Source: Pantoea sp. Ap-967 (GTDB lineage Bacteria > Pseudomonadota > Gammaproteobacteria > Pseudomonadales > Pseudomonadaceae). From it: 64,000 bases of DNA. Below are positions 32,452-44,837 of this stretch, piece after piece. Position 1 is the stretch's first letter; every line of letters starts with the position of its first letter. The translations under genes and the position numbers were made by a program. Below the pieces are notes generated by a model that made no database searches, was not told the origin of the DNA, and saw only the letters and a list, made by a program, of their open reading frames with translations. The DNA is taken from contig NZ_VWXK01000001.1 of assembly GCF_011752565.1 (NCBI RefSeq), positions 467,728-531,727 on the forward strand, written 5' to 3'.

Positions 32452-32811
32452 ATGGCCAAGTCCATGTTGATCATCAGCCGCCAGGCGCCGTGGAGCGGCC
32501 CGTCCGCCCGCGAGGCGCTGGATATTGCCCTGGCGGGTGGCGCCTTCGACCTGCCCCTGGCCATGCTGTTTCTCGATGACGGCGTACTCCAGCTCGCACC
32601 CGACCAGCAACCGGCTGCGGTGCAGCAAAAGAACCTTGCCGCCAACCTGCAAGCCTTGCCGATGTTCGGCGTCGAAGAGCTGTTCGCCTGCGGGCACAGC
32701 CTGGCACGCCGGGGGCTGCCCACCGACGCCCTGGCCCTGCAAGTGGAGGTGCTGGACGCCGCCGCGCTCAAGGCCCTGATTGCCCGTTTCGACCAAGTGG
32801 TGACGCTCTAA
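32452..32811 (+). CDS. tusC: TusC, sulfur-relay complex subunit
   Basis: A 119-residue DsrF/TusC-type protein (SMLIISRQAPWSGPSAREALDIAL; MLFLDDGVLQL). TusC stabilises the hexameric TusBCD complex and has no catalytic Cys of its own. ATG 32452 follows the tusD stop directly, and its stop overlaps the tusB start (TAATG). Confidence 0.92.
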   Translation: MAKSMLIISRQAPWSGPSAREALDIALAGGAFDLPLAMLFLDDGVLQLAPDQQPAAVQQKNLAANLQALPMFGVEELFACGHSLARRGLPTDALALQVEVLDAAALKALIARFDQVVTL

Positions 32812-33107
32812 TGGCAACCCTGCACGTGTTATCCCACTCCCCGTTCGCTGACGAACGCCTGGCCAGCTGCCTGCGCCTGCTCGCCGCCGACGACGGCGTG
32901 CTGTTGTGCGGCGACGCGGTCTACGCCCTGCGCCAGGGCAGCGACAGCCAGCGCCAGCTCGAAGCGGCAGGCCTGGCCCAACGCCTGTTCGCCCTCGATG
33001 AAGACCTGCAAGCCCGCGCCATCGCCAGCGAGCTGGCCAAAGCCGTGGACTACCCGGCCTTCGTCGAACTGTCACTGCACTACGACAAGGTCAACAGCTG
33101 GTTATGA
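32811..33107 (+). CDS. tusB: TusB, sulfur-relay complex subunit
   Basis: A 98-residue DsrH/TusB-type protein (LHVLSHSPFADERLASCLRLL; AVYAL), the third subunit of the tRNA 2-thiolation relay. Both ends overlap its neighbours by 1 and 4 bp, showing translational coupling. Confidence 0.92.
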   Translation: MATLHVLSHSPFADERLASCLRLLAADDGVLLCGDAVYALRQGSDSQRQLEAAGLAQRLFALDEDLQARAIASELAKAVDYPAFVELSLHYDKVNSWL

Positions 33108-33439
33108 GTACGCTTACCGTAGGCGATCGCGCCATCGCCCTGGACAAGGACGGCTTCCTGCTCGACCTGCAAGACTGGTCGCACCCGGTTGCCCAAGCCC
33201 TGGCCGAGCGCGAAAGCATCGCCCTGACCGCCGAGCACTGGGAAATCCTCGAACTGCTGCGCCAGTTCTACGCCGAGTACCAGCTATCGCCGGCCACCCG
33301 CCCGCTGATCAAATACACCGCGCTCAAGCTGGGCACGGAAAAGGGCAACAGCCCGCACCTCAACCGCCTGTTCAACGGCACCCCCGCCAAACTCGCCGCC
33401 AAGCTGGCGGGCCTGCCCAAGCCGACCAATTGCATATGA
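33104..33439 (+). CDS. tusE: Sulfurtransferase TusE (DsrC family)
   Basis: A 111-residue DsrC/TusE protein ending in GLPKPTNCI, whose penultimate Cys (C110) accepts the persulfide from TusD and hands it to MnmA. The N-terminal LDKDGFLLDLQDW and HWEILELLRQFYAEYQLSPATRPL segments are standard. Its partner mnmA lies in the same window at 53065. The stop overlaps the start of the following gene by 4 bp. Confidence 0.94.
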   Translation: MSTLTVGDRAIALDKDGFLLDLQDWSHPVAQALAERESIALTAEHWEILELLRQFYAEYQLSPATRPLIKYTALKLGTEKGNSPHLNRLFNGTPAKLAAKLAGLPKPTNCI

Positions 33440-34437
33440 CCGACGCCCGCCCACTGACCCTGGAAACCCCGGCCGAACACCCATTCGCCGAATTCGTGCG
33501 CATTCTTGGCAAAGGCAAGCGCGGTGCCCGCGGCCTGACCCGCGAAGAGGCCCGCGCCGCCATGACCCTGCTGCTCGAAGGCAAGGTCGAAGACACCCAG
33601 CTCGGTGCCTTCCTGATGCTGCTGCGGCACAAGGAAGAAAGCGCCGAAGAGCTTGCCGGCTTCACCGAAGCCCTGCGCAGCCACCTGCAGGCGCCACCCA
33701 TTGCCGTGGACATCGACTGGCCAACCTATGCCGGCAAGAAGCGCCACCTGCCCTGGTACCTGCTCAGCGCCAAGTGCCTGGCCGCCAACGGCGTGCGTAT
33801 TCTCATGCACGGTGGCGGCGCCCACACCGCCGGGCGGTTGTACACCGAACAGTTGCTGGCCTTGCTGGATATCCCGCTGTGCCGCGACTGGGCGTCGGTC
33901 AGCCAGGCCCTGGAGCAACAGCACCTGGCCTTTGCCCCACTGCACGACTGGGCGCCGCAGTTGCAGCGGATGATCGACCTGCGCAACACCCTCGGCCTGC
34001 GCTCGCCCATCCACTCCCTGGCCCGGGTGCTCAACCCGCTGGGCGCACGCTGTGGCCTGCAGAGCATCTTCCACCCCGGTTACCAGGCCGTGCACCGCGA
34101 AGCCAGCCAGCTGTTGGGCGATCACGTCATCGTGATCAAGGGCGATGGCGGCGAAATCGAGGTCAACCCGGATGTCACCAGCCACCTGTATGGCACCACC
34201 GCTGGGCAAGCCTGGGACGAGGAATGGCCAGCGCTGAGCGAGCGCCGCCATGTGAAGCCTCCCAGCCTGCAACCGGAGCATTTGCTGGCCGTGTGGCGCG
34301 GCGAAGCCGAGGACAGCTATGGCGAAATGGCCGTGGTCGCCACCCTGGCGCTGGCCCTGCGTGGCCTGGGCGACGACCGCGACCAGGCGTTCGCCAAGGC
34401 ACGTGACTACTGGGCCAAGCGCAATCAATCGAATTAA
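33436..34437 (+). CDS. ybiB: Glycosyltransferase-like YbiB family protein (TrpD2)
   Basis: A 333-residue protein related to anthranilate phosphoribosyltransferase (TrpD) but of the YbiB branch: GARGLTREEARAAMTLLLEGKVEDTQLGAFLMLLRHKEES and LMHGGGAHTAGR. YbiB binds nucleic acid and is reported to be SOS-linked in E. coli; it lacks TrpD activity. ATG 33436 overlaps the tusE stop, and the longer upstream frame is spurious. Cotranscription with tus genes suggests a link to tRNA, which is inference. Confidence 0.85.
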   Translation: MTDARPLTLETPAEHPFAEFVRILGKGKRGARGLTREEARAAMTLLLEGKVEDTQLGAFLMLLRHKEESAEELAGFTEALRSHLQAPPIAVDIDWPTYAGKKRHLPWYLLSAKCLAANGVRILMHGGGAHTAGRLYTEQLLALLDIPLCRDWASVSQALEQQHLAFAPLHDWAPQLQRMIDLRNTLGLRSPIHSLARVLNPLGARCGLQSIFHPGYQAVHREASQLLGDHVIVIKGDGGEIEVNPDVTSHLYGTTAGQAWDEEWPALSERRHVKPPSLQPEHLLAVWRGEAEDSYGEMAVVATLALALRGLGDDRDQAFAKARDYWAKRNQSN

Positions 34438-34533
34438 CAGATAAAACCACTGCAGTCTTTGCGCTAGTTATTCGAACGTTTTTCCCTAGACTGGGCTCCA
34501 ACGACAAACACTTTTGTTTCCGAGGAGCTCAGC

Positions 34534-35493
34534 ATGGGCCTTTTGATCGACGGCCGCTGGCATGACCAGTGGTATGAAAACGGCAAGGACGGCACGTTCA
34601 AACGCGAAAACGCCCAACGCCGCAATGCCCTGCCCGCCCCTGAAGCTGGCCGCTATCACCTGTACGTCTCGCTGGCCTGCCCCTGGGCCCACCGCACCCT
34701 GATCGTGCGTGCCCTCAAGGGCCTGGAGCCATTGATCGATGTTTCCGTGGTCAGCTGGCTGATGCAGGACCATGGCTGGACCTTCGACACCGAGCAAGGC
34801 TCCAGCGGCGACCACCTCGACGCCCTGCAGTACCTGCACCAGCGCTACACCCAGGACGACCCGCACTACACCGGCCGCGTGACCGTGCCTGTGCTGTGGG
34901 ACAAAAAAGAGCAGCGCATCGTCAACAACGAATCGTCGGAAATCATCCGCATCTTCAACAGTGCGTTCAATGAACTTACCGGCAATAGCCTGGACCTGTA
35001 CCCCGAGCCACTGCGCCCCACTGTCGAGGCGTTGAACGAACGGATTTACCCGGCGGTGAACAACGGCGTGTACCGCGCAGGCTTCGCCACCACACAGGAC
35101 GCCTACGAGGCGGCGTTCGACGAGGTGTTCAACGAGCTGGATCATCTGGAGGCCTTGCTAGGTCGCAACCGCTACCTGGCCGGCGAATACCTGACCGAAG
35201 CCGATGTGCGTCTGTTCACCACGCTGGTGCGCTTCGATGCGGTGTACCACGGGCACTTCAAGTGCAACCTGCGGCGCCTGAGCGACTACCACAACCTGTC
35301 GAACTGGCTGCGTGAGCTGTACCAGTGGCCGGGGGTGGCGGGGACTGTGGACATGGAGCATATCCAGAAGCATTACTACATGAGCCACAAGACCATCAAC
35401 CCGAACGGGATCGTGCCAAAGGGGCCGTTGCAGGACTTTACCGTGCCGCATGACCGCGAACGGTTGGTCGGGAAAGGGATATATCAGGGGTGA
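34534..35493 (+). CDS. Glutathionyl-hydroquinone reductase (Xi-class glutathione transferase)
   Basis: A 319-residue enzyme: catalytic Cys in SLACPWAHRTL (about residue 50), W-rich SWLMQDHGWTF, NNESSEIIRIFN, and a C-terminal helical domain with YYMSHKTINPNGIVP. This fits YqjG/PcpF-type glutathionyl-hydroquinone reductases, which remove glutathione from glutathionyl-quinones. GAGGAG precedes ATG 34534. Single gene with its own promoter region downstream of ybiB; a REP pair follows. Confidence 0.9.
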   Translation: MGLLIDGRWHDQWYENGKDGTFKRENAQRRNALPAPEAGRYHLYVSLACPWAHRTLIVRALKGLEPLIDVSVVSWLMQDHGWTFDTEQGSSGDHLDALQYLHQRYTQDDPHYTGRVTVPVLWDKKEQRIVNNESSEIIRIFNSAFNELTGNSLDLYPEPLRPTVEALNERIYPAVNNGVYRAGFATTQDAYEAAFDEVFNELDHLEALLGRNRYLAGEYLTEADVRLFTTLVRFDAVYHGHFKCNLRRLSDYHNLSNWLRELYQWPGVAGTVDMEHIQKHYYMSHKTINPNGIVPKGPLQDFTVPHDRERLVGKGIYQG

Positions 35494-35500
35494 GATCGCT

Positions 35501-35604
35501 GGGGCTGCTTTGCAGCCCTATCGCGACCTGCGGTCGCTCCTACAGGGGATATGCATGCCCGGTAGGAGCGACCGCAGGTCGCGATAGGGCCGCAAAGCGG
35601 CCCC
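35501..35604. repeat. Pair of inverted REP elements
   Basis: Arms 35501-35543 and 35562-35604, both with the TCGCGACCTGCGGTCGC hairpin and a GGGGC-tgctttg-type end hairpin. They fill the gap between convergent genes. Confidence 0.8.
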
Positions 35605-35611
35605 AACGATT

Positions 35612-37003
35612 TCAGCCGTTTTGCGAACCTTCGAACCAGGCCAGCTTGTCGCGCAACCGCACCACTTCCCCGACAATCACCAGGGTCGGCGCATGCACCT
35701 CATGCTGGGCCACCAGCGCTGGCAAATCCGCCAAGGTGCCGGTAAACACCCGCTGATTGCGCGTGGTCCCTTGCTGCACCAGGGCCGCCGGAGTGCTGGC
35801 CGCCCGCCCATGGCGAATCAGTTCGGCACAGATGGTCGGCAAGCCCACCAGCCCCATGTAGAACACCAGGGTCTGGGCCGGCGCCACCAGGTCATGCCAG
35901 GGCAGGTTGCTGGTGCCATCCTTGAGGTGCCCGGTAACGAAGCGCACCGACTGGGCGTAATCCCGGTGAGTCAGCGGAATGCCACCGTAGGCGGAACAAC
36001 CACTGGCCGCGGTAATGCCCGGCACCACCTGGAACGGGATGCCATGCTCGGCCAGTTCCTCGATCTCCTCGCCACCACGGCCGAAGATGAACGGATCTCC
36101 GCCCTTGAGGCGCAGCACCCGCTTGCCCTGCTGGGCCAGGTCGACCAGTAGCCGGTTGATCTGCTCCTGGGGTACGGCATGGTCGGCGCGGCGCTTGCCC
36201 ACGTAGATACGCTCGGCATCGCGCCGGCACATCTCGATGATCGCAGGTGCCACCAAACGGTCGTACAGCACCACGTCGGCTTGCTGCATCAGGCGCAAGG
36301 CGCGGAAGGTCAGCAAATCCGGATCGCCCGGCCCCGCCCCCACCAGGTACACCTCACCGCCCTGCTGCACCGGCGCGCCGTCGACCATCGCCTGCAACAG
36401 GCGCTCGGCCTCGCCACCCTGGCCAGCCAGCTGGCGCTCGGCAATCGGCCCCTGGAACACGGTTTCCCAGAAACCACGGCGCTGGTTGACGTCCGGGTAC
36501 AGGGATTTCACCTTGTGCCGAAAACGCGCCGCAAGCCCCGCCAGTTCGCCATAGGCCGAAGGAATCCAGGCCTCCAGCTTGGCACGGATCAACCGCGCCA
36601 GCACCGGGGCATCGCCGCCACTGGACACCGCAATCACCAGCGGTGAGCGGTCGACGATCGCCGGGAAGATCACCGTGCACAAGGCCGGCGCATCCACCAC
36701 GTTGACCGGCAGGCTCTGCGCCTGCGCATCGGCCGACACCTGGGCATTGAGCCCAGGGTCGTCGGTGGCCGCGATCACCAGCCGGCAACCGGCAAGATCA
36801 GTGGCCTGATAGCCACGCACCAGCACCTCACCGCCACCTTCCCGGGCCAACGCGGCCAGCTGGCCGTCGACGTCCGGCGCCACCACGCGCAGCGCAGCGC
36901 CAGCATCGGCCAGCAGGCGCGCCTTGCGCAGGGCGATCTCACCGCCGCCGACGACCAGCACACGGCCGCCCTGCAGCTTGTGGAACAGCGGCAGGTAATC
37001 CAT
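35612..37003 (-). CDS. cysG: Siroheme synthase (multifunctional CysG)
   Basis: 463 residues. The N-terminal part (about 1-200) is the precorrin-2 dehydrogenase/ferrochelatase ([29 protein letters not shown]), with the phosphoserine-type SSGGDAP motif. From about residue 215 follows the uroporphyrinogen-III C-methyltransferase ([31 protein letters not shown]). It converts uroporphyrinogen III to siroheme for sulfite and nitrite reductases. It starts immediately after the serS stop (TAA-ATG). Confidence 0.96.
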   Translation of the reverse strand: MDYLPLFHKLQGGRVLVVGGGEIALRKARLLADAGAALRVVAPDVDGQLAALAREGGGEVLVRGYQATDLAGCRLVIAATDDPGLNAQVSADAQAQSLPVNVVDAPALCTVIFPAIVDRSPLVIAVSSGGDAPVLARLIRAKLEAWIPSAYGELAGLAARFRHKVKSLYPDVNQRRGFWETVFQGPIAERQLAGQGGEAERLLQAMVDGAPVQQGGEVYLVGAGPGDPDLLTFRALRLMQQADVVLYDRLVAPAIIEMCRRDAERIYVGKRRADHAVPQEQINRLLVDLAQQGKRVLRLKGGDPFIFGRGGEEIEELAEHGIPFQVVPGITAASGCSAYGGIPLTHRDYAQSVRFVTGHLKDGTSNLPWHDLVAPAQTLVFYMGLVGLPTICAELIRHGRAASTPAALVQQGTTRNQRVFTGTLADLPALVAQHEVHAPTLVIVGEVVRLRDKLAWFEGSQNG

Positions 37004-38296
<1,293 letters not shown>

Positions 38297-38387
38297 TTAT
38301 AGGTAGGTGTTGGTTCAGAATGGGGTCAGTGGCGGGCCGACAGCCCGGCCACTGCGCTGATACTGGTATAGCCCAAGGCAACGGCCA

Positions 38388-39713
38388 TCACGGCTTTCTC
38401 CGCTGCCGCGGGCTGTTGCGGTCAAGTTCGGCCAGGTGGCGCAGCTTCTCGCCGATCTTCAGCTCCAGGCCGCGGGGCACGGGCTGGTAGTACGGCCGTG
38501 GCTCCAGTGCGTCGGGGAAGTAGTCTTCACCGGCGGCGTAGGCATCGGGCTCGTCGTGGGCATAGCGGTACTCGTCACCGTAGCCCAGCTGCTTCATCAG
38601 CTTGGTCGGGGCGTTGCGCAGGTGCAGCGGTACTTCCAGCGAGCCATGCTCGCCCGCCTCGCGCAGGGCGTTCTTGAAGCCCATGTACACGGCGTTGCTC
38701 TTCGGCGCGCAGGCGATGTAGGTGATGGCCTGGGCCACCGCCAGCTCGCCCTCGGGGCTGCCCAGGCGCTCCTGCACGTCCCAGGCCGCCAGGCACAGGC
38801 TCAAGGCGCGGGGGTCGGCGTTGCCGATGTCCTCGCTGGCCATGCGCACCACGCGGCGGGCGATGTACAGTGGGTCGCAGCCGCCATCGAGCATGCGCGC
38901 GAACCAGTACAGGGCTGCATCGGGGCTGGAACCGCGCACCGACTTGTGCAGGGCGGAAATCTGGTCGTAGAACGCCTCGCCGCCCTTGTCGAACCGGCGG
39001 CGGCTGTCGCCGAGCAGGCTTTGCAGCATCTGCACGTCGATTTCGCTGCCGTCTTCGGCCAGGTCCGCGGCATTTTCAAGGAAATTGAGCATGCGCCGGC
39101 CATCGCCATCGGCGGCGGCCATCAGCATCTTGAAGGCCTCATCACCCACCTGCAGGTTACGCTTGCCAAGGCCGCGCTCTTCGCTCAGCGCACGGTTCAC
39201 CAGCTTGCGCAGCGCTGGCTCGTCCAGGCTCTTGAGCACGTACACCCGGGCCCGCGACAGCAGCGCGTTGTTCAGCTCGAAGGACGGGTTCTCGGTGGTG
39301 GCGCCGATGAACAGCAGCGTGCCATCTTCCACGTAGGGCAGGAAGGCGTCCTGCTGGGACTTGTTGAAGCGGTGCACTTCGTCAACGAACAGGATGGTAC
39401 GCCGGCCATACTGGCCGGCCTGCTGCTTGGCCACTTCCACCGCCTGGCGGATCTCCTTGACCCCGGCCAGCACCGCCGACACCGTTTCGAAATGGGCGTC
39501 GCAGAACTGCGCCAGCAGCCGCGCAAGGGTGGTTTTACCCACTCCCGGCGGCCCCCAGAAAATCATCGAGTGCAGCGCGCCCTGCTCCAGCGCCTCGCGC
39601 AGCGGTTTGCCGCGCGCCAGCAGGTGCTCCTGGCCGACGTACTCGTCCAGGTTCGACGGGCGCAGGCGTGCAGCCAGGGGCTGGGCGACGGGTTCGCTTC
39701 GAAACAGGTCCAT
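38388..39713 (-). CDS. rarA: Replication-associated recombination protein A
   Basis: 441 residues, AAA+ ATPase of the RarA/MgsA/WRNIP1 family: [11 protein letters not shown], Walker [12 protein letters not shown], Walker [31 protein letters not shown] sensor, and the C-terminal [14 protein letters not shown] and [15 protein letters not shown] region. Acts at stalled replication forks. It lies 12 bp after lolA, in the ftsK-lolA-rarA order common in gammaproteobacteria. Confidence 0.96.
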   Translation of the reverse strand: MDLFRSEPVAQPLAARLRPSNLDEYVGQEHLLARGKPLREALEQGALHSMIFWGPPGVGKTTLARLLAQFCDAHFETVSAVLAGVKEIRQAVEVAKQQAGQYGRRTILFVDEVHRFNKSQQDAFLPYVEDGTLLFIGATTENPSFELNNALLSRARVYVLKSLDEPALRKLVNRALSEERGLGKRNLQVGDEAFKMLMAAADGDGRRMLNFLENAADLAEDGSEIDVQMLQSLLGDSRRRFDKGGEAFYDQISALHKSVRGSSPDAALYWFARMLDGGCDPLYIARRVVRMASEDIGNADPRALSLCLAAWDVQERLGSPEGELAVAQAITYIACAPKSNAVYMGFKNALREAGEHGSLEVPLHLRNAPTKLMKQLGYGDEYRYAHDEPDAYAAGEDYFPDALEPRPYYQPVPRGLELKIGEKLRHLAELDRNSPRQRRKP

Positions 39714-39725
39714 GGCGAGCTCTGC

Positions 39726-40349
39726 TTACTCCTTGATGACGTCCGCGCCTTTGGGGATGTCGAACTTGAACTGGCTGTCCGGCACCGCCTGGTTGGCCTT
39801 GACGCCATTGAACAGGATGTTGGTGCGCTGGCCGACGCTGTCGACCAGCTGCATATCGTTGATCAGGCCCTTGCGGAACGAGACGCGCAGGGAGTCGAAC
39901 AAGGTGTCCTTGGTCTTGGGCTTGAGGGTGAAGTCCATCACTTCGCCCTGCTCCTTGGAGGTGATGTCGAAGCTCTGGCTGATTTTCGACACATCACCGG
40001 ACAACAACAGCGCCGGGGTCTGGTTCAGGCGCTGGTCGAGCTTCTTGATGGTCGCCTGTTCCAGGTCCGGGTCCCACAGGGTGACGTTCTTGCCGTCGGA
40101 CACTACCACCTGCTCCTGCGGCGCATTGGTGTGCCAGTAGAACAGGCCCGGGCGTTTTACCGTCATCTTGCCGGAGGTTTCCTGCAGGCTGGTGCCGCCG
40201 GCGTCCAGGGTCAGCTGGGAAAAGTTGGCCTCCAGGGTCTGCGACTTTTCCAGCAGCTGGGTCAGGCGTTGTACGTCTTGCTCACCGGCATAAGCCGTAA
40301 CCGAGCCCAAGGTCAGGGCAGAAACCAACAGCATGCGAATCGCGCGCAT
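39726..40349 (-). CDS. lolA: Outer-membrane lipoprotein carrier protein LolA
   Basis: 207 residues, with a signal peptide ([21 protein letters not shown]) and a mature protein beginning [22 protein letters not shown] and [10 protein letters not shown] segments are family-typical. It ferries lipoproteins across the periplasm to LolB. ATG 40349 with GAGGA 6 bp upstream is chosen; longer frames add residues without a signal-like pattern. Confidence 0.95.
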   Translation of the reverse strand: MRAIRMLLVSALTLGSVTAYAGEQDVQRLTQLLEKSQTLEANFSQLTLDAGGTSLQETSGKMTVKRPGLFYWHTNAPQEQVVVSDGKNVTLWDPDLEQATIKKLDQRLNQTPALLLSGDVSKISQSFDITSKEQGEVMDFTLKPKTKDTLFDSLRVSFRKGLINDMQLVDSVGQRTNILFNGVKANQAVPDSQFKFDIPKGADVIKE

Positions 40350-40411
40350 GGGAATCCTCATCGAGCATTGAATAGGCCGGGCGCCACCGTTGGCGCCCGG
40401 CAAGGTGTTCA

Positions 40412-42907
40412 TCAGTCGCGCGGGCCGCCTGGGGCAATCACTTCCCGCGAGCCGTTGCTGTTCATCGGGGTGACCACGCCGGCCATCTCCATGGCCTCGA
40501 TCATGCGCGCGGCGCGGTTGTAGCCGATCTTCAGCTTGCGCTGCACGGCCGAGATGGACGCGCGGCGGCTTTCCAGCACGAACTGCACGGCTTCATCATA
40601 CAGTGCGTCGCTCTCGGAATCTTCGCCATCGCCACCGCCACCACCGCCGCCATCGAAGCCGCTGCCGGCCTCCTCGACGCCGTTGAGGATGTCGTCGTTG
40701 TAGTCCGGCGCGCCGCGCAGTTTCCAGGCCTCGACCGTGCGGTGCACTTCATCGTCGGAAACGAACGCACCGTGCACGCGAATCGGCAGGCTGGTGCCCG
40801 GCGGCATGTAGAGCATGTCACCGTGGCCCAGCAGCTGCTCGGCGCCGCCCTGGTCGATGATGGTCCGCGAGTCGATCTTGCTCGACACCTGGAACGCCAT
40901 GCGGGTCGGGATGTTGGCCTTGATCAGGCCGGTGATCACGTCCACCGACGGGCGCTGGGTGGCGAGGATCAGGTGGATACCGGCCGCCCGCGCCTTCTGG
41001 GCGATACGGGCGATCAGCTCTTCGACCTTCTTGCCGACGATCATCATCATGTCGGCGAATTCGTCTACCACCACCACGATGGTGGGCAGGGTTTTCAACG
41101 CCGGTGGCTCGTCGTCCATGCTTTCGCGGCGGTACAGCGGGTCGTGGATGATTTCGCCGGCTTCCTGGGCGTCCTTGATCTTGCGGTTGAAACCGGCCAG
41201 GTTGCGCACGCCCATGGCGGCCATCAGCTTGTAGCGCCGCTCCATCTCGGCCACGCTCCAGCGCAGCGCGTTGGCGGCGTCCTTCATGTCGGTGACCACT
41301 GGGCACAGCAGGTGCGGAATGCCCTCGTAGATCGACAGTTCGAGCATTTTCGGGTCGATCATGATCAGCCGCGCATCTTCCGGGCTGGACTTGAACAGGA
41401 TCGACAGGATCATCGCGTTCACGCCCACCGACTTACCGGAACCGGTAGTACCGGCCACCAGCAGGTGCGGCATCTTGGCAAGGTCAGTGATTACCGGCTT
41501 GCCGCCGATGTCGTGGCCCAGGGCCAGGGTGACCGGCGATTTCTGCTCGTCGTACTGCGGCGTGGCGAGCACTTCGGAGAAGCGCACCATCTGCCGGTTT
41601 TCGTTGGGAATCTCGATACCCACGGTGGTCTTGCCGGGAATCACTTCCACCACCCGCACGCTGGTCACGGCCAGCGAACGCGCCAGGTCCTTGGCCAGGT
41701 TGGCGATACGGCTGACCTTCACACCCGCGGCCGGCTGGATTTCGTAACGGGTAATCACCGGGCCTGGGTGGATGGAGTCCACCGACACTTCCACGCCGAA
41801 TTCCTTGAGTTTGATTTCCAGCAGTTGGCCGACACCGGCCAGCGACTCGGGCGAGTACTCGATCTTCTTCTGCTCGGCGGGGTCGAGAATGGAAATCGAC
41901 GGCAGGGTGCCTTCGACAGCGCTGTCGACGAACAGCGGCGCCTGTTTTTCCTTCATCACCCGCTTGCTCGGCTCCGGCGCCTTGGCCGGGGTTGGCGGGA
42001 TGATCACCGGTGCTGCGGCAGGTTCGCGGGCCACCACGGTTTCGCGGGCCACCACTGGCTCACGGGCAATCGGCTCACGGGCAATGGCCGGCTCGCGCGG
42101 CGCCACCGCACGCACGGGCGGCTCGCTGCGCTCGACCACGGGCTCTGCGCGTTCGCGTGGCTGCGGCTTGGCCGCTTCACGCTTGTCGGCACGGGCCTTG
42201 AGGTCGAAAGCCGGCTCGTCGACCTCGCGCAACTGGGCTTCCAGGCGCTTGCGCTCGTTGCGCGCTTCCCACCAGCGGCTGGCCGCGCCTTGCACCAGGT
42301 CGAACAGGTCGAGGGTGATCTTGCCGGTCAGGTCCATCACCTTGAACCACGACAGGTCGGTGAACACGGTCAGGCCGAACAGGAACAGGGCGATGAACAT
42401 CAGCGTGCTGCCCTGCACGTTCAGCAGGTTGCGCGCCAGGTCGCCCAGGCTCTCGCCCAGGGCGCCACCTGCGGAAAACGGCAGGCTCGCGGGCGGGTGG
42501 AAATGGATATGCGCCAACGCGGCGCCCGACAGCACCAGGAACACCAGGCCAATCAGCCGCCAGGAGAACAGCCAGCCGCTCCACTGCCAGGGCTGGTGGC
42601 GCTCACGGAAAATCTGCCAGGTCTTGATCGCCAGCAGCAACGGGAAGATGTAGGCGAAATAGCCCAGCACCATGAACAGGATGTCGGCGAAGTACGCACC
42701 GGCACGCCCGGCGGCATTCTGCACCTGGTCGACGTTGCTGGTGTGGCTGAAGCCTGGGTCGGAGTTGTCGTAGGTCAGCAGTGCCATCCACAGGTACAGG
42801 CACAGGGCGCCGACAGCGATCAACGCACCTTCCTTGAGGCGGTAGTGCAGCTGCTGCCGCCACAGGGGCACGGGCAAGGGAGCTGGAGTTGCGGTGGATT
42901 TCTTCAA
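40412..42907 (-). CDS. ftsK: DNA translocase FtsK
   Basis: 831 residues. Four N-terminal membrane helices (about 28-185), a short linker, then the motor: Walker A GTTGSGKS at 486-493, Walker [10 protein letters not shown] at 611-619, and a C-terminal gamma winged helix ([23 protein letters not shown]) that reads KOPS. It pumps the chromosome at the septum and activates XerCD. The start is an unusual TTG at 42907 with AGGAAT upstream. The linker (about 270-298) holds REP-A/VAR-type repeats ([14 protein letters not shown]). First gene of the leftward ftsK-lolA-rarA series. Confidence 0.95.
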   Translation of the reverse strand: MKKSTATPAPLPVPLWRQQLHYRLKEGALIAVGALCLYLWMALLTYDNSDPGFSHTSNVDQVQNAAGRAGAYFADILFMVLGYFAYIFPLLLAIKTWQIFRERHQPWQWSGWLFSWRLIGLVFLVLSGAALAHIHFHPPASLPFSAGGALGESLGDLARNLLNVQGSTLMFIALFLFGLTVFTDLSWFKVMDLTGKITLDLFDLVQGAASRWWEARNERKRLEAQLREVDEPAFDLKARADKREAAKPQPRERAEPVVERSEPPVRAVAPREPAIAREPIAREPVVARETVVAREPAAAPVIIPPTPAKAPEPSKRVMKEKQAPLFVDSAVEGTLPSISILDPAEQKKIEYSPESLAGVGQLLEIKLKEFGVEVSVDSIHPGPVITRYEIQPAAGVKVSRIANLAKDLARSLAVTSVRVVEVIPGKTTVGIEIPNENRQMVRFSEVLATPQYDEQKSPVTLALGHDIGGKPVITDLAKMPHLLVAGTTGSGKSVGVNAMILSILFKSSPEDARLIMIDPKMLELSIYEGIPHLLCPVVTDMKDAANALRWSVAEMERRYKLMAAMGVRNLAGFNRKIKDAQEAGEIIHDPLYRRESMDDEPPALKTLPTIVVVVDEFADMMMIVGKKVEELIARIAQKARAAGIHLILATQRPSVDVITGLIKANIPTRMAFQVSSKIDSRTIIDQGGAEQLLGHGDMLYMPPGTSLPIRVHGAFVSDDEVHRTVEAWKLRGAPDYNDDILNGVEEAGSGFDGGGGGGGDGEDSESDALYDEAVQFVLESRRASISAVQRKLKIGYNRAARMIEAMEMAGVVTPMNSNGSREVIAPGGPRD

Positions 42908-43292
42908 AACGCGTCTATTCCTGCGCGTGCTGCGCGTCCAGTAGTGATCGGCCGGTGCTTGGCCAATGAACCACTACTTTTAACATTACTGCCCGCCAGC
43001 CGCCATGACGGCGCGCCGTATGGAGCCTGGCTGGGGGGCGACTTTCATATGGGTGCAATTTGAGCATGCATTTTCTTTTGTGACAAAGGCTTATGCTGTG
43101 TTTTTGCACAGGTGTGACAGCAAATGTAGCGGATGGTGCCTAAGGTTTCATGAATGTGTAGGAAATCGCCTATTTGGTTGTCCGTACCGACCTCTGTGGG
43201 CGCGGGCTTGCCCGCGAAGGATCCACAACCATTGACCCTGCCGTGCACGCAAGCCATGCTGCCCTCTCCCCTCCCCCACCGCACGATAGACC
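42908..43292. other. Divergent ftsK-aat intergenic region
   Basis: 385 bp without a supported gene. It holds the promoters of ftsK and aat, several A/T-rich stretches, and a single REP element at 43195-43220 (GGGCGCGGGCTTGCCCGCGAA). No trxB-like gene, found between these genes in some pseudomonads, is present. Confidence 0.6.
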
Positions 43293-43973
43293 ATGCTCAC
43301 TTGGCTAACCCGCGACTCACTGACCTTCCCGCCCCTGGAAAAGGCCCTGCACGACCCCAACGGCCTGCTCGCCGCCGGCGGCGACCTGAGCCCCGAGCGC
43401 CTGGTGCAAGCCTATCGCCACGGCTGCTTCCCCTGGTACTCGGACGGCCAGCCGATTCTCTGGTGGTCGCCAGACCCGCGCACGGTGCTGCTGCCGGACG
43501 AGCTGCACGTGTCGCGCTCGTTGGCCAAGCTGATGCGCCAGGGGCGCTACCAGGTCAGTTTCGACACCGACTTCCCGGCCGTGATCGCCGCCTGCGCCGC
43601 GCCACGCGACCCGGAGGGCGGCACCTGGATCACCGACACCATGCGCAACGCCTACTGCGAGCTGCACCGGCGCGGCATCGCCCACTCGGTGGAAGTGCGC
43701 CAGGACGGTGAGCTGGTGGGCGGCCTGTACGGCCTGGCCATGGGCCAGCTGTTCTTCGGCGAGTCGATGTTCAGCCGCGCCGACAATGCCTCCAAGGTCG
43801 GCTTCGCCACCTTGGTCCAGCACTTGCGCAACGCAGGCTTCGTGCTGATCGACTGCCAGATGCCGACCAACCACCTGCACAGCCTGGGGGCCCGTGCCAT
43901 CAGCCGAGCCGCATTTGCCGAGTACCTGGCCAAGCACCTCGACCAGCCCAATAGCGCCACCTGGGTTTGCTAG
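43293..43973 (+). CDS. aat: Leucyl/phenylalanyl-tRNA-protein transferase
   Basis: 226 residues: [69 protein letters not shown] and a closing [13 protein letters not shown]. It adds Leu or Phe to N-terminal Lys/Arg of proteins, creating N-degrons read by ClpS-ClpAP. It forms a rightward pair with the arginyltransferase-like gene 55 bp later. Both clpA and clpS lie just downstream in the window. Confidence 0.96.
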   Translation: MLTWLTRDSLTFPPLEKALHDPNGLLAAGGDLSPERLVQAYRHGCFPWYSDGQPILWWSPDPRTVLLPDELHVSRSLAKLMRQGRYQVSFDTDFPAVIAACAAPRDPEGGTWITDTMRNAYCELHRRGIAHSVEVRQDGELVGGLYGLAMGQLFFGESMFSRADNASKVGFATLVQHLRNAGFVLIDCQMPTNHLHSLGARAISRAAFAEYLAKHLDQPNSATWVC

Positions 43974-44028
43974 GCGAGTTTTGCCAGCTGGCTTACACTT
44001 AAAGCAAAGTCTCACCGAGGGGTTGATC

Positions 44029-44736
44029 ATGACAGAGTTGGCGCGGTTGAAGTTCTATGCCACTCAACCCCACTCCTGCAGCTACCTGCCGGACGAACAG
44101 GCGACCACGCTGTTTCTCGACCCCAGCCAGCCGATGGACGTGCACGTGTACGCCGACTTGTCGGAAATGGGCTTTCGCCGCAGCGGCGACCACCTGTACC
44201 GCCCGCACTGCCAGAACTGCAACGCCTGCGTGCCGGCGCGCATCCCGGCCGCGCGCTTCATTCCCAACCGCCAGCAGCGGCGCATCTTGAAGCGTAACGC
44301 CGACCTCAGCGTAACCGCCGCCCGCCCGGCGTTCAGGGAAGAGTATTTCGACCTGTACCGGCGCTACATCGAAACCCGCCACGCCGACGGCGACATGTAC
44401 CCGCCCAGCCGCGACCAGTTTGCCACCTTCCTGGTGCGAGACCTGCCCTTTTGCTGGTTCTACGAGTTCCGCCTGGAAGGCCGCCTGCTGGCGGTGGCGG
44501 TGTGCGACCTGCTGCCCAACGGCCTGTCGGCGGTCTACACCTTCTACGAGCCCGACGAAGAACGCCGCAGCCTGGGCCGTTTCGCCATTCTCTGGCAGAT
44601 CACCGAGGCGCTGCGCCAGGACCTGGAGGCGGTTTACCTGGGGTACTGGATCAAGAACTGCAAGAAAATGAACTACAAGACGCAGTACCGGCCAATAGAA
44701 TTGCTGATAAACCAGCGCTGGGTCACCCTCAACTGA
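44029..44736 (+). CDS. ate: Aspartate/glutamate leucyltransferase (ATE/Bpt family)
   Basis: 235 residues of the bacterial ATE/Bpt family. The N-terminal cysteine motif is [18 protein letters not shown], followed by [14 protein letters not shown] and the C-terminal [20 protein letters not shown]. It transfers Leu (Bpt) to N-terminal Asp/Glu for ClpS recognition; 'arginyltransferase' is the older name. ATG 44029 has GAGGGG upstream, and the longer frame overlapping aat is spurious. Confidence 0.93.
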   Translation: MTELARLKFYATQPHSCSYLPDEQATTLFLDPSQPMDVHVYADLSEMGFRRSGDHLYRPHCQNCNACVPARIPAARFIPNRQQRRILKRNADLSVTAARPAFREEYFDLYRRYIETRHADGDMYPPSRDQFATFLVRDLPFCWFYEFRLEGRLLAVAVCDLLPNGLSAVYTFYEPDEERRSLGRFAILWQITEALRQDLEAVYLGYWIKNCKKMNYKTQYRPIELLINQRWVTLN

Positions 44737-44746
44737 AAGCATTGGC

Positions 44747-44773
44747 TTGACACACAGTTTTCGGGCATAATCC
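44747..44773 (+). promoter_or_regulatory. Probable sigma-70 promoter of infA
   Basis: TTGACA at 44747-44752 with CATAAT/TAATCC at 44766-44773. The spacing is short (13-15), so an overlapping TTGGCT at 44742 with 18 bp to CATAAT is an alternative. It would give a leader of about 60 nt before infA. Confidence 0.4.
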
Positions 44774-44837
44774 ACGCCACTTTTTTGCCCGGTGCGGATA
44801 TGCGTCGGGCCAACACTGGATCCGAGGGCTCTACTGC

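Noticed and set aside
40742..43063. 773-residue + strand frame opposite ftsK
   Set aside because: Composition and position show an antisense shadow; it also crosses the ftsK start without any signal.
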